From assembly GCA_021773015.1 (NCBI GenBank), contig JAJFKW010000001.1, positions 3,269,305-3,333,304 of the forward strand: a stretch of DNA of 64,000 nucleotides. Direction: 5' to 3'. The translations under genes were made by a program, and so were the position numbers. Each line of letters opens with the position of its first letter. The first letter of the stretch is position 1. Shown here piece after piece: positions 8,400 to 17,813 of the stretch. Under the pieces are notes generated by a model. It saw nothing but the letters and a program-made list of their open reading frames with translations. It had not been told where the DNA came from and searched no databases. This stretch comes from Woeseia sp. GTDB taxonomy: Bacteria > Pseudomonadota > Gammaproteobacteria > Steroidobacterales > Woeseiaceae.

Positions 8400-8712
8400 A
8401 GCGCGACTCCCGATGGAAAAAGCGGTTTTTAAACCGGCTAGATGCAAAAGTCGTCCACTGGTGCTTATTGGTATTGAATCGTCAGTTTTTGGACGCGAAA
8501 TCTGCCGTATCGAACACCGTTAGTATTGACCAACGACTGCCTATAGGGAACCGTAATCAAGTATTCCTAAGCTAAAGATCAGAATTCGTGCGGGTCGCAT
8601 TTGCGCTGCCAAGCGGGGCCGGTCACGGCCCCTATAAGGAACGTGACTGACCAGGCTCAGTTCGTCGATCACGACTAAGGTTCTATTTTCCTTAATCAGC
8701 GATCAAAGGGTG
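8400..8712. other. Intergenic region upstream of the repeat lipoprotein-metacaspase unit
   Basis: No gene is seen in these 313 bases. They hold the ribosome site of the repeat lipoprotein gene and presumably its promoter. GGGGCC at 8615-8620 pairs with GGCCCC at 8627-8632 as a 6-bp stem. It may mark the end of the DoxX transcript, but no T-run follows on the minus strand, so I do not call it a terminator. Confidence 0.4.
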
Positions 8713-9090
8713 CTACCGGTTGTCGATGCTCCATATTCCAGCGCCCCGGGCCGAAATAAACAGAAAGACAAAACTATAGAGAATTGCGGCATCCCCTCCG
8801 TTCATTATCGGCAGAAATTTTTCCGTGGAGAAGTGCGCCATCCAGTACGCGACAGCCATCAAGCCACTGGCGAGAAACGCAACTGGCCGTGTTAGCAGGC
8901 CAATCATGATAAGCGCACCGCCAACGAGTTCAATGCCACCCGCAATATACTGAATGTGCCACGGCATTTCCCAAGCGGCAGGAGGAAATCCCAAGAGTTT
9001 CTGTGAGCCGTGCCAAATAAACAAAAACCCGGAAACGATTCGTAACAATGCGTAGGTCTGCTCTTTGTACGACCCCATAAAATTCATCAT
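8713..9090 (-). CDS. DoxX-family membrane protein
   Basis: 125 residues from ATG 9090, with GGGGA about 8 bases upstream; the longer open frame is not needed. Four hydrophobic helices are visible, starting with ALLRIVSGFLFIWHGSQKLLGF. The W-H-G-x-x-K-L motif and the Gly-rich second helix (GGIELVGGALIMIGLLTRPVA) are typical of DoxX proteins. These are small inner-membrane proteins, sometimes linked to thiol redox stress, but mostly without known biochemistry. It is followed by a noncoding gap and preceded by the SDR gene on the same strand, 115 bp away, so cotranscription is possible but not clear. Confidence 0.85.
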   Translation of the reverse strand: MMNFMGSYKEQTYALLRIVSGFLFIWHGSQKLLGFPPAAWEMPWHIQYIAGGIELVGGALIMIGLLTRPVAFLASGLMAVAYWMAHFSTEKFLPIMNGGDAAILYSFVFLFISARGAGIWSIDNR

Positions 9091-9205
9091 TCTGATTTCC
9101 CCATTTAGAGTTATTATCACGGGCGAGTATAGTGTCCAGGCCACGCAATTGGAATCGACGTTCCGAGCAAATTCAGGCCGCGAAAAGCGAATTCCATATT
9201 CGCAG

Positions 9206-9985
9206 TTACCATCTCGGCTTAGACGACATGCCCCCGTCAACAACTATATTCACGCCGCTGATCCATTTAGATGCTGCACTGAGCAAGAATAAAACCGCAT
9301 TCGCTATGTCATCGGCGCTGCCCATTTTTTTTAATGGGGCCTGCTGTAACCACCGCCGCACGCCGTCAGGCCATACATTTTCTATGTTGTCTCTCCAAAT
9401 CAGTCCAGGCGATACAGTGTTGATGCGGATATTCCAATGCGCGTACTCGGTCGTGAGCGATTTTGCGAGCATGATTAACGCTGCTTTGCTTGCGGAGTAG
9501 TGGCTGTGATCCATTGCAGGGTCCAGACCTTCGATTGACGCAATGTTGACGATTGCGCCTGGCCGCACTTCCTCGTGCAGACGACGAATTGCCTCCTGAC
9601 AAACAAAAGCAGCGCTGCTGAGATTCTCAGTTATGACTTGCTGCCAGTCGTTAGCGGACATGTCCACGAATTTAGCCGTCGGATAGCTTCCGGCGTTATT
9701 CACAATGCAAGTTGGTGTGGTACCGGAAGCGCCGATCTCTTCAAACATTTTCGCAACACACTCTGGACGTGTCAGATCCGCTTGCAATATTGTGGCGTTT
9801 GATCCGGTCGCGCAAATAGCTTCAGCGGTCTCGTTCGCGCCAGCGGAATTTCCCGCGAAGTGAACAATTACGTCAGCGCCAGCCTCGGCGAGTCGAATCG
9901 CAATGCCACGACCGATGTTGCCGCTGGCGCCCGTGACCAATGCGCGCTGTCCATTGAGATTCATTAGATTGTTGACGGACGTCAT
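9206..9985 (-). CDS. Short-chain dehydrogenase/reductase (SDR) family oxidoreductase
   Basis: 259 residues from ATG 9985. The nucleotide-binding motif TGASGNIGRG is near the N-terminus, followed by NNAG in the fourth strand. The catalytic Ser is in NIASIEG and the Tyr-x-x-x-Lys pair in HYSASKAAL. The late VDGG motif closes a classical SDR. The chain is full length for the family (about 250). Cofactor and substrate cannot be set from the sequence. In-frame starts upstream at 10069 would overlap the divergent cupin gene and lack a ribosome site. The divergent cupin start is only 77 bp away, so a shared control region is likely. Confidence 0.9.
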   Translation of the reverse strand: MTSVNNLMNLNGQRALVTGASGNIGRGIAIRLAEAGADVIVHFAGNSAGANETAEAICATGSNATILQADLTRPECVAKMFEEIGASGTTPTCIVNNAGSYPTAKFVDMSANDWQQVITENLSSAAFVCQEAIRRLHEEVRPGAIVNIASIEGLDPAMDHSHYSASKAALIMLAKSLTTEYAHWNIRINTVSPGLIWRDNIENVWPDGVRRWLQQAPLKKMGSADDIANAVLFLLSAASKWISGVNIVVDGGMSSKPRW

Positions 9986-10062
9986 GTCGATTTTATTCCA
10001 GTATTTCAATCGCCAATTGATTTGCAGTATTGTCGCTTTGTTACCTATAAATTGACATTCAA

Positions 10063-10437
10063 ATGGCAAAAACTGTATTTACTGCTGGCTCAGCCCGGGA
10101 ATTTTTGACGGGCGAAAGATGCTTTGTCCGAGAGCTCATCAATACTCCGGGTATTGCTGACTTTTCCCTCGCTGATGTTCGTGTCGAGCCCGGTGTCACC
10201 ACCGAGCTTCACGTGCTGTCCGTTCGCGAATGGTATTTTATTACCCAGGGCTCGGGTCTGGTTGAAATCGATGGCAAGCCGAGAATAGCGGTAAGCCCCG
10301 GCGACACCGTTGAGATTCCGGCGGGTGTGTCGCAACGAATTTCGAACAATGGCACGCTGGATTTAGTGTTCCAGTGTATTTGTCTACCGAGATTTACGCC
10401 TGAGTGCTATCAATCGTTGCCTCCAGACAAATGTTAG
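10063..10437 (+). CDS. Small cupin-domain protein
   Basis: 124 residues forming a single cupin barrel. The first motif reads VEPGVTTELHVLSVREWYFITQG and the second SPGDTVEIPAGVSQRISN, with the usual 15-20 residue spacer. His and Glu of the first motif are present. The second motif has Gln where many cupins have His, a variant I associate with a subgroup of short cupins ending in PRF-x-PECY. It may be a metal-binding mannose-isomerase-like or sensor cupin; no reaction can be named. It is transcribed divergently from the SDR gene. The ribosome site is weak, and the start is set by the barrel's beginning and the lack of another ATG. Confidence 0.8.
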   Translation: MAKTVFTAGSAREFLTGERCFVRELINTPGIADFSLADVRVEPGVTTELHVLSVREWYFITQGSGLVEIDGKPRIAVSPGDTVEIPAGVSQRISNNGTLDLVFQCICLPRFTPECYQSLPPDKC

Positions 10438-10663
10438 CGCACATTGCTCACTGCCTATTGTTCAGTGTCTGGCGGCAAGGCATCGAGTGTGGCAAGGGCG
10501 TTCAGATTGGCGGTAAATTGTGGTAACCGATTGTTCAAAAAGGGGCCTCGCCGTTGCGCTCAATGCGCAGCTGAAATCTGTCGATTAAGTGGAGAACTAT
10601 CGCCGCTGGTGCTGGTCCAAGCGCCAATCTGATCTGCACAATCGCTCTCGGGGGAGCGCAATT

Positions 10664-13405
10664 ATGAAATCACTTCTGCACAGCGCGTTTTTCGCGTTTT
10701 TGTTGGGGGCGGCTGCCAATGCAGCAGACGTACCTGACGTATCCATCGAATACGATAAGTTCATTTTGAAAAATGGTCTTACGGTTGTCGTTCATGAAGA
10801 CCGGAAAGCGCCCATCGTCGCCGTAAGCGTCTGGTATAAGGTGGGTTCCAAGGATGAACCGACCGGCAAGACTGGATTTGCGCACTTGTTTGAGCACCTA
10901 ATGTTTAACGGGTCCGAAAATTACAACGATGAGTACTTCAGACCCTTCGAAGAAGTAGGTGCCACGGCGCAGAACGGCACAACGTGGTTTGATCGTACCA
11001 ATTACTTTCAGAACGTACCGACGCCAGCATTGGATATGGCGTTGTGGATGGAGTCGGATCGAATGGGACACCTCTTGGGTGTCGTAACGGAAGAAAAGCT
11101 CACCAATCAACGCGGCGTCGTGCAAAACGAAAAGCGCCAGGGCGACAATCAACCGTATGGTCTGGTTTATTATCGGGTTCTTGAGGGGCTTTTCCCGGCG
11201 GGCCATCCATATCGTCACAGTACGATAGGTTCCATGGAGGATCTGGACAGTGCATCACTTGAGGATGTCCATCAATGGTTCAAAGACTACTATGGTGCGG
11301 CAAATGCTGTCGTCGTATTGGCGGGCGACGTTGACGCAACAAGTGCCCGGCCGTTGGTAGAGAAATATTTCGGTGACATTCCCGCAGGTCCTCCGGTACG
11401 CCGCATGGACGCGTGGATACCGGAACGCACTCAGGACACGTTCGAAACCATGTACGATCGAGTGCCGCAAGTTCGCACCTATCGTTATTGGGCTGTGCCA
11501 GGCCGCATCACAGCGGAACGCCGAGAATTGGATTTGGCTGCCAGTATTCTAGGAGACGGTAAGAATTCGCGCCTCTATCAGGCACTGATATATGAGCGAC
11601 AACTCGCCGTTTCGGTGAATGTTGATGTTGAGGTCCACCAACTGGCCAGCCTGTTCTCCATTGACGTGACGCTCAAATCCGGCTCCTCACTGGATGAGGT
11701 AAACAGCATCATTGACGAGGAAATGGCGCGCTTTCTAGAATCGGGGCCGACAAAAGATGAGTTGGCGCGCGCCAAGATAAAATATAACGCAAGCGTCATT
11801 CGGGGTCTCGAGCAAATTGGCGGTTTCGGTGGCAAGGCGACGGCGTTAGCTGAAGGGGAAATTTACGCTGGCGATCCAGATTTCTATCGCACCAGTTTGC
11901 AGCGCATCAATGCGGCAACCACGAAGTCTGTGCAAGCGACATCTGCCAATTGGCTGAACGACGGCAAGTATCAATTGGACGTCCTGCCATTTGGTGACTA
12001 TTCAGAATCTCAATCCGCGGTTGATCGCAGCGCCGGACTTCCAGCCGTCGGTTCACTGCCGGATCTCAGGTTTCCCGCGATCGAACGCGCTGAGTTAGCA
12101 AACGGGCTTGAAGTCGTTGTTGCGACGCGAACAACGGTGCCAATCGTGAACATCTCCGTACAATTTGATGCAGGTTACGCGGCCGATTCATTTGGCAAGT
12201 TGGGTGCATCGAGTTTTACGATGGCGATGCTGGATGAGGGAACGATATCGAGGTCGTCTTTGGAGATAAGCTCGCAAGCGGAAGCGCTAGGCGCAAACAT
12301 TTCCACCAACTCTAATTTGGATATGTCTGTTGCATCACTGTCATCTCTCAAAACTACCTTACAACCGTCAATCGAGTTGTTTGCCGATGTCGTCTTGAAT
12401 CCAGCATTTAGCCAAGCGGAAATTGACCGGCTCAGACCGCGTTGGATTGCCGGTATCGAGCAAGAAAAAACTCAGCCAGTGTCCATAGCGCTTAGAAATC
12501 TCCCGCCACTGGTTTACGGTGAGGGCCACGCCTACGGTATTCCGTTAACGGGTTCCGGGACCATCGAGTCAATTGAGAGCCTGAACAAACAAGACCTCGT
12601 TGAGTTTCATCAAACGTGGATTCGACCGAGCAACGGCACCGTCTACGTGGTCGGTGATACAACGATGGATGAGGTACTACCGGCGATCGACAAAGCATTT
12701 GGAAAGTGGCGTGAGAATAGTCGCGCCTTGCCAAAGAAAAACCTTGGCCAAGTCGATCTCGCCGATAGTGGCCGGTTGATTATTGTCGACAAGCCCGGAT
12801 CACCACAATCGCTGATTCTGGCCGGTCACATTGCTCCGCCCACCGGGACGCCGGACAATATTGCCATCTCGTCAATGAATGACATCATCGGCGGTCAATT
12901 TACGGCGCGGGTCAACATGAACCTTCGGGAGGACAAAGGATGGGCGTACGGTGCGTACACTTTTATGCCAGACTCGCGCGGACAGCGAATGTGGATGGTC
13001 TACGCTCCAGTACAAACAGATCGGACTCGCGATTCTATTCAAGAATTACTAAGCGAATTTGATGACTATTTGTCTGCTGCGCAGGCCACCGATGATGAGC
13101 TGGAAAAAACCGTGCAAAACAATGTTAATAGTTTGCCGGGGCAGTTCGAAACGGGTGGCGCAGTGCTCGCATCGATGCTGGCAAACCAGAGGTTTGAACG
13201 TGACGATGACTACGTCGAGTCGCTTACGGGGCTTTACGGAGATTTAGATGTTGGCGACGTTCGCGACGCAGCGAAGAAGGTCATCAAGGCGGACAAGCTA
13301 ACGTGGATGATTGTCGGAGATCGCGAAAAAATCGAAGCCGAATTACGCGGCCTCGAACTTGGTCCGGTTAGCATTATGGATGCCGATGGCCACGTTATTG
13401 AATAA
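10664..13405 (+). CDS. Periplasmic M16-family zinc metallopeptidase
   Basis: 913 residues from ATG 10664, which follows GGGGGAG at 8 bases and starts a signal peptide ending in GAAANAAD. The first catalytic domain has the inverted zinc motif HLFEH (His74, Glu77, His78) and the distal Glu156 in QNEKRQ. The chain has four M16 modules in two halves; the second half lacks HxxEH, as in the fused pitrilysin-like family. A late MNLREDKGWAYG segment is the conserved M16 substrate-binding motif. The protein probably degrades peptides in the periplasm. A paralogue lies at 59134. A strong terminator follows at 13481, so this is likely a single-gene unit. Confidence 0.92.
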   Translation: MKSLLHSAFFAFLLGAAANAADVPDVSIEYDKFILKNGLTVVVHEDRKAPIVAVSVWYKVGSKDEPTGKTGFAHLFEHLMFNGSENYNDEYFRPFEEVGATAQNGTTWFDRTNYFQNVPTPALDMALWMESDRMGHLLGVVTEEKLTNQRGVVQNEKRQGDNQPYGLVYYRVLEGLFPAGHPYRHSTIGSMEDLDSASLEDVHQWFKDYYGAANAVVVLAGDVDATSARPLVEKYFGDIPAGPPVRRMDAWIPERTQDTFETMYDRVPQVRTYRYWAVPGRITAERRELDLAASILGDGKNSRLYQALIYERQLAVSVNVDVEVHQLASLFSIDVTLKSGSSLDEVNSIIDEEMARFLESGPTKDELARAKIKYNASVIRGLEQIGGFGGKATALAEGEIYAGDPDFYRTSLQRINAATTKSVQATSANWLNDGKYQLDVLPFGDYSESQSAVDRSAGLPAVGSLPDLRFPAIERAELANGLEVVVATRTTVPIVNISVQFDAGYAADSFGKLGASSFTMAMLDEGTISRSSLEISSQAEALGANISTNSNLDMSVASLSSLKTTLQPSIELFADVVLNPAFSQAEIDRLRPRWIAGIEQEKTQPVSIALRNLPPLVYGEGHAYGIPLTGSGTIESIESLNKQDLVEFHQTWIRPSNGTVYVVGDTTMDEVLPAIDKAFGKWRENSRALPKKNLGQVDLADSGRLIIVDKPGSPQSLILAGHIAPPTGTPDNIAISSMNDIIGGQFTARVNMNLREDKGWAYGAYTFMPDSRGQRMWMVYAPVQTDRTRDSIQELLSEFDDYLSAAQATDDELEKTVQNNVNSLPGQFETGGAVLASMLANQRFERDDDYVESLTGLYGDLDVGDVRDAAKKVIKADKLTWMIVGDREKIEAELRGLELGPVSIMDADGHVIE

Positions 13406-13480
13406 CCGTCGTCGGCGACTTCGTGCGGCGTTTGACTAGGCGCTTACGCGATTGTTGCTGTGGATCGCAGCGTTCACATC

Positions 13481-13506
13481 AAAAGGGGCCTAGCTGGCCC
13501 CTTTTT
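13481..13506 (+). terminator. Intrinsic terminator after the M16 peptidase gene
   Basis: AAAAGGGGCC and GGCCCCTTTTT form a stem with the loop TAGCT, ending in a run of five T. It is 75 bp after the M16 stop codon. The A-run on the left makes it usable in both directions. Confidence 0.88.
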
Positions 13507-13753
13507 CATTGTGGCGGTTAACGCTGCTTGCGTTCGCGGCGCCGTTTCAAACAAAACTTCGACACCAAATCTTGCGGATATTGTAAGTTCAATAGTCTCC
13601 TGACATGCGATTGAAAGTAAGCATTAGACGTGGAATCCATTTTGAGTAGCGATATTTTGGAGTGCTGCATGCCAAGTTAGTGAATAGTCGGCGGGTCTGC
13701 GATAGTCTGGTCGGCGCGGCAATGTCTGCAAGCAGGCAACATATGTCACTGCT

Positions 13754-14012
13754 ATGACCAAGAAACTCAAGCAGAATAAGCAATCTCGTTCTCCCCTGTC
13801 TGCGGTATCAGCTGCATTCGTGGAAAACAGCACGTTTCTGAAGCGATTTCTGGCGCGATTTTTCTCTGATAGACAAGATAGCGCAAGAAGCTTACTGGAG
13901 GGCATATGTAGCGTAACAGCAGAAGGAGATTGAACAGCCAAGGGCCTATTTGTTCCGCATTGCGAAGAACGTTGCGCTCACAACGCTGACAAAGAAATCG
14001 AAAAAATGTTGA
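13754..14012 (+). pseudogene. Broken FecI-type RNA polymerase sigma factor
   Basis: A decayed ECF sigma gene. From ATG 13754 the frame reads through FLKRFLARFFSD, like the start of sigma region 2 in FecI-type factors. The similarity then jumps to the next frame at about 13869: IDKIAQEAYWRAYVA, an in-frame TAA at 13914, then IEQPRAYLFRIAKNVALTTL, which is the core of region 2. The frame ends at TGA 14010, with no region 4. At least one frameshift, one nonsense change and a 3' truncation are therefore visible. The order sigma factor then TonB-dependent receptor matches classical iron-uptake surface signalling loci, but no FecR-like anti-sigma is left between them. Confidence 0.72.
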
Positions 14013-14207
14013 CGGTGACACGCTGGCTCGCACTGTATTTGCCGTAAGCGGCGAGTTTAGAATATGGATATAACAAAAAGAAAGAGTGAGGCGAAATAGT
14101 AAATAAAGATTTATTGCGGGTTTGCCTGTTTGATTGGTTATCTAACTGACAAGGTCACTATGAGCGAAGCGTATTCGTCTCAGATTAGTGGGCAAGTTGT
14201 CGGGGGA

Positions 14208-15259
14208 ATGCAACGCCGGATGATCCGCGCGATATTATTGCTGTCCGTGTAGTTTTCATTAGCCATGAGCAGCGCTGTGTCTATCGCAAGCGAAGAATCC
14301 GATGATCAACAGAAGCTGTATGACATCGATATTCCATCGTTGAATGCTGCCGAAGCGCTGAATCGTCTCGCTGAGCAGACCGGCGCAATCATGCTTTTCC
14401 CTTGCGACCTTGCCGAGGCTCGCCAATCCAATGCGATTAGTGGGCGGTATATGCTGTTGGATGCTTTGAGCAAAATGCTCAAAGACTCTGGACTTTCAAG
14501 TGGCCTTTCCGACAAACGAGTGATTCAAATCGGTCTTGATGAATCGGCTGAACACCAAGAAGAGGAAGTGGAAATGGCCAATGCAACCGACCGATCAGGA
14601 CGAAACTGCCAATAGCAAAACAAGTGGGGACATTTTTTGCATCGTTATTTATCGCAACAGGTGTCAGCGCACAAGAGGCGGCAAACGCTGAAGATGGAAG
14701 CGACTCGATGGAAGAGGATGTCGCTACCGGTTCGCGATTTCGCCGCGATAGCTTTAACGTTTCCACGCCCCTCGTTTCAATAAGTGCGGCAGCCATACAG
14801 GATACTGGGTTGGGATCGTTAGCAGAGATTCTCATTGACGAAGTACCATCGCTTTACGAATCCTCAAGCAATACGAATTACCAATCGCACATCGGCAACA
14901 CGGGCGTGACATCGGTCAACCTACGAGAGCTGGGGAACAATCGGACGCTGACACTAATCGACGGTCGCCGAACCGTGCAGAACGCATATGGTGGAAAGTT
15001 CATTAGCCTAAACACCATTCCAACCGGAATGGTCGATCGTGTGGAAGTAGTGACTGGCGGATCTTCTGCAACCTATGGGTCGGATGCGATTGCCGGCGTA
15101 ATCAATATCATTACCCAACAGGACAAGGTGGGGTTTGGTTTCGAAACGCGCGCCGGTGTCACTACCGAAGGTGGCGGTGAAGAATTCACCTTCAACGCGA
15201 ACTATGGCGCCAACTTTCGCAGAGAATTTGAAGAGCGCCGTCTGATCTCGCCCCCTTGA
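14208..15259 (+). pseudogene. Broken TonB-dependent receptor (STN and plug domains only)
   Basis: A wreck of one receptor gene. From ATG 14208 a signal-like segment (MIRAILLLSV) is cut by TAG at 14250, then continues in frame to an STN domain (about 14300-14520) with YDIDIPSLNAAEALNRLAEQ. The frame ends at 14615. Similarity resumes in another frame from about 14600: KLPIAKQVGTFFASLF, ending in VSAQE, then the plug with NNRTLTLIDGRR, MVDRVEVVTGGSSATYGSDA and IAGVINIIT. The chain stops at 15257, so the whole 22-strand barrel, normally some 600 residues, is missing. Two open pieces (14265-14615 and 14624-15259) could be mistaken for genes. The barrel was probably deleted up to the start of the next sigma gene. 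Confidence 0.78.
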
Positions 15260-15337
15260 GCCGGCCTAATTTGGCTTCCGCTGGCAATATTTGTGAAAAT
15301 TCGGGAACCTCTGACACTCCCTCCGCGTCTCTCGAGT

Positions 15338-16039
15338 ATGAGTGTGACGATCCAATCGCCAAAACAACCTGCAACCGATAGAAAATGGGCGAGTACCGAG
15401 CTGTCGGATGCCGAAATCATTGCCAAGGTGCTAGCCGGTGATGACGCCGCGTATGAAGGAATCATGCGGCGATACAATCGGATGTTATTTCGTATTGCGC
15501 GTGGAATTGTGCGAAATGATGACGATGCGATGGATGTGCTGCAAGAAAGCTACGTCAAGGCGTATCGCGCGCTATCGCAATTCAACGGCCCAAGCGGTTT
15601 TCCAAGCTGGATTGCGCGCATCGTCGTAAATCAGGCCTTATCACAAGCTCGCAAATTCTCATTGCCTGAGGACAAATCCATTGATGCCGATGAAACACCG
15701 ACCGAAATTCTGGATCGACCAGAGCAGCTTGCAATGCGTAACGATACGCTGCATTTGATCGAGGCGGCAATCGATGAGCTACCGGCAGATTTTCGCCTAG
15801 TATTCATGTTGCGTGGCGTTGAACAGCTAACTGTTCGGGAAACTGCCGAGCTTCTGAATATCAAACAAGCGACCGTCAAAACGAGATTCCATCGTGCGCG
15901 TCGCATCATGCGTAATTCTCTGCAGAAAAAGTTGAGCGACACAGTACCATCAACGTTTTCGTTCGCTGGAGCGCGATGCGACGGAATTGTTGCGAATGTC
16001 TTCGAAAAAGTGGCAGGAATACAACCTAGAGAGCACTAA
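15338..16039 (+). CDS. ECF-family RNA polymerase sigma factor
   Basis: 233 residues from ATG 15338; a GTG at 15293 would add 15 residues with no ribosome site. Region 2 is seen in YEGIMRRYNRMLFRIARGIV and DVLQESYVKAYRAL, and region 4 in ELPADFRLVFMLRGVEQLTV followed by ATVKTRFHRARRIM. Both DNA-binding regions look intact. The C-terminal tail of about 45 residues past region 4 is longer than usual. No anti-sigma gene is adjacent: the next gene, 28 bp on, is a di-haem cytochrome with a good ribosome site. This suggests that the sigma factor drives its own operon and is controlled in another way, perhaps through its tail. Confidence 0.9.
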   Translation: MSVTIQSPKQPATDRKWASTELSDAEIIAKVLAGDDAAYEGIMRRYNRMLFRIARGIVRNDDDAMDVLQESYVKAYRALSQFNGPSGFPSWIARIVVNQALSQARKFSLPEDKSIDADETPTEILDRPEQLAMRNDTLHLIEAAIDELPADFRLVFMLRGVEQLTVRETAELLNIKQATVKTRFHRARRIMRNSLQKKLSDTVPSTFSFAGARCDGIVANVFEKVAGIQPREH

Positions 16040-16067
16040 AAAGCGACAAATCAGATCGGGGGAGCAG

Positions 16068-17390
16068 ATGACTAATACAAAAAGAATTTGGACGGTTTTG
16101 ATTGCCGCTACAATCGTAGTAGCGGGTCCGACACAAGGGGGCAATTCCAAGTCTCACCGGCCCGTGAATCCATTCGTGAACGCCGTGCGCATGGTGCGTG
16201 AGGGTAAGGATACGTTTCGCCATGACACTTTTGGCAATGAGGATTTTTGGGGCGGTAGACTCCGCTTGCACGAGGCGATAGCGGGTGAGGCAAACGGCGG
16301 CGTTGGCCCCGGTGTGAGTCCGGCGACGGCGCTCGCCGTTGGCCTGAAGGTAGACAAGAGTGCTTTGCCGCGTAGCCTGCGGCGATCAATCAAAAAAGGC
16401 CGTGTAGATCTCAACGACCCCGCTACGACGATTGCCCTATTGTCACTTGACGCTGTAATCGGTGTTAGGGGGCAATTTGATCAGGCCGGCACGTTGCAGT
16501 CAGTGGGAATTACTTGTGCGTTGTGTCACAGCACAGTAGATGATTCGTTCGCGCCAGGAATCGGCAATCGACTGGATGGATGGGCTGCACGCGACTTGAA
16601 TGTTGGCGCGATCATTGCCTTGTCTCCCAGTGTCGAACCATTCGCCGGATTGCTGGGTGTTGATGAGGAAACGGTACGTACAGTACTGAACAGTTGGGGA
16701 CCCGGCAAATTTGATGCCGCGCTGTTTCTTGACGGTCAGGCATTTACACCGGACGGAAACTCCGCGGCAACGCTAATTCCGCCGGCGTTTGGTTTGGCGG
16801 GAATAAACTTGCACACCTGGTCCGGCTGGGGATCTGTCACACATTGGAACGCATTCGTGGCCGTCCTTGAGATGCAGGGCAAGGGTACGTTCTACGATCC
16901 AAGACTAAATGACGCGTCAAAGTTTCCGGTAGCGGCCGCAAATGGTTTTGGTAATGTTCGAAACGACCCCGACTTGGTAACTCCAAAATTGGCTGCCTTG
17001 CAGTTCTATCAGCTGTCAATTCCTGCGCCCAAAGCGCGACGTGGCAGTTTTAATCGCTACGCTGCGAAACGCGGTCAGAAACTGTTTGCGGCCGACGGTC
17101 AAGCGGCTTGCGGCACTTGCCACGTTCCACCCTTGTTCACCGAGCCGGGTTGGAATATGCATACTCCTGAGGAAATTGGAATTGATGGATTTCAAGCACA
17201 GCGCGGACCAGAGAACGCCTACCGCACAGCGCCGCTAAAGGGGTTATGGACTCACGGTACAGGCGGTTATTACCACGATGGCCGTTTTGGAACGTTGTTG
17301 GATGTTATTGAGCACTACAACGACCATCAAAACCTCGGCCTCAATACCCAGCAAAAAAACGATCTCGTTGAGTATCTGAAATCACTCTGA
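16068..17390 (+). CDS. Exported di-haem cytochrome c, peroxidase-like
   Basis: 440 residues from ATG 16068 behind GGGGGAG. A signal peptide (IWTVLIAATIVVAG) is followed by two CXXCH haem sites: C150-ALC-H154 and C348-GTC-H352. The spacing and late segments (TAPLKGLWTHG, YYHDGRFGTLLDVIEHYN) resemble the bacterial cytochrome c peroxidase/MauG group, in which the second half closes around the electron-transfer haem. Most of that family is shorter, about 330 residues; the extra part lies around 40-140. The protein probably acts in the periplasm. It follows the ECF sigma gene and precedes two membrane-protein genes, so the operon looks like a redox or oxidative-stress response. Whether it reduces peroxide or oxidises another substrate is open. 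Confidence 0.85.
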   Translation: MTNTKRIWTVLIAATIVVAGPTQGGNSKSHRPVNPFVNAVRMVREGKDTFRHDTFGNEDFWGGRLRLHEAIAGEANGGVGPGVSPATALAVGLKVDKSALPRSLRRSIKKGRVDLNDPATTIALLSLDAVIGVRGQFDQAGTLQSVGITCALCHSTVDDSFAPGIGNRLDGWAARDLNVGAIIALSPSVEPFAGLLGVDEETVRTVLNSWGPGKFDAALFLDGQAFTPDGNSAATLIPPAFGLAGINLHTWSGWGSVTHWNAFVAVLEMQGKGTFYDPRLNDASKFPVAAANGFGNVRNDPDLVTPKLAALQFYQLSIPAPKARRGSFNRYAAKRGQKLFAADGQAACGTCHVPPLFTEPGWNMHTPEEIGIDGFQAQRGPENAYRTAPLKGLWTHGTGGYYHDGRFGTLLDVIEHYNDHQNLGLNTQQKNDLVEYLKSL

Positions 17391-17452
17391 TCTTAGACGA
17401 TAAAACAAAACGCACTCCACTTCGAAAAAAATAGAAAAAAAGGAAGGTCAAT

Positions 17453-17791
17453 ATGCTTGCTTACGCGATTATTATTTTTGTAGTTGCCGCTTTGGGCGGC
17501 GCGGTAATGGCACTGGGATTGATGAAGGGAAAATTGGCACCTTGGGCGCTTTCACTATTGCATGCGGCACTGGGTGCATCGGGCCTCGTGTTGGTTCTGC
17601 TAACCGTGATGGAAGGCAGCTACGGCCAACGCGCCACAGTGGCGCTTGTTGTATTGGTTGTGGCCGCGCTTGGCGGATTCTATTTGGCCTCGATTCATGC
17701 GAAGAAGGTCGTTGCGCCAAAACTGGTGATAGCCGTTCATGCGCTTGCTGCGGCTGTCGGCCTAGGGATTCTAGTTTCTTTGGTTGTTTAA
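17453..17791 (+). CDS. Small four-helix membrane protein
   Basis: 112 residues, nearly all hydrophobic, with four predicted transmembrane helices (about 3-22, 30-50, 62-80 and 90-110). AGGAAGG lies about 6 bases before the ATG. I do not recognise the family. Gly- and Ala-rich helices and the lack of charged residues inside the helices suggest a small quinone- or haem-associated subunit or simple membrane anchor, but no haem-ligand pair is obvious beyond His36 and His96. It sits between the di-haem cytochrome and the DUF2231-like gene, in the same operon, and could help deliver electrons to or from the cytochrome. Confidence 0.75.
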   Translation: MLAYAIIIFVVAALGGAVMALGLMKGKLAPWALSLLHAALGASGLVLVLLTVMEGSYGQRATVALVVLVVAALGGFYLASIHAKKVVAPKLVIAVHALAAAVGLGILVSLVV

Positions 17792-17813
17792 GCGAAATGG
17801 AGGTCCAATAATC

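Noticed and set aside
14265-14615. Stand-alone STN-domain gene
   Set aside because: An in-frame TAG sits before it and the plug follows in another frame; best read as part of one broken receptor.
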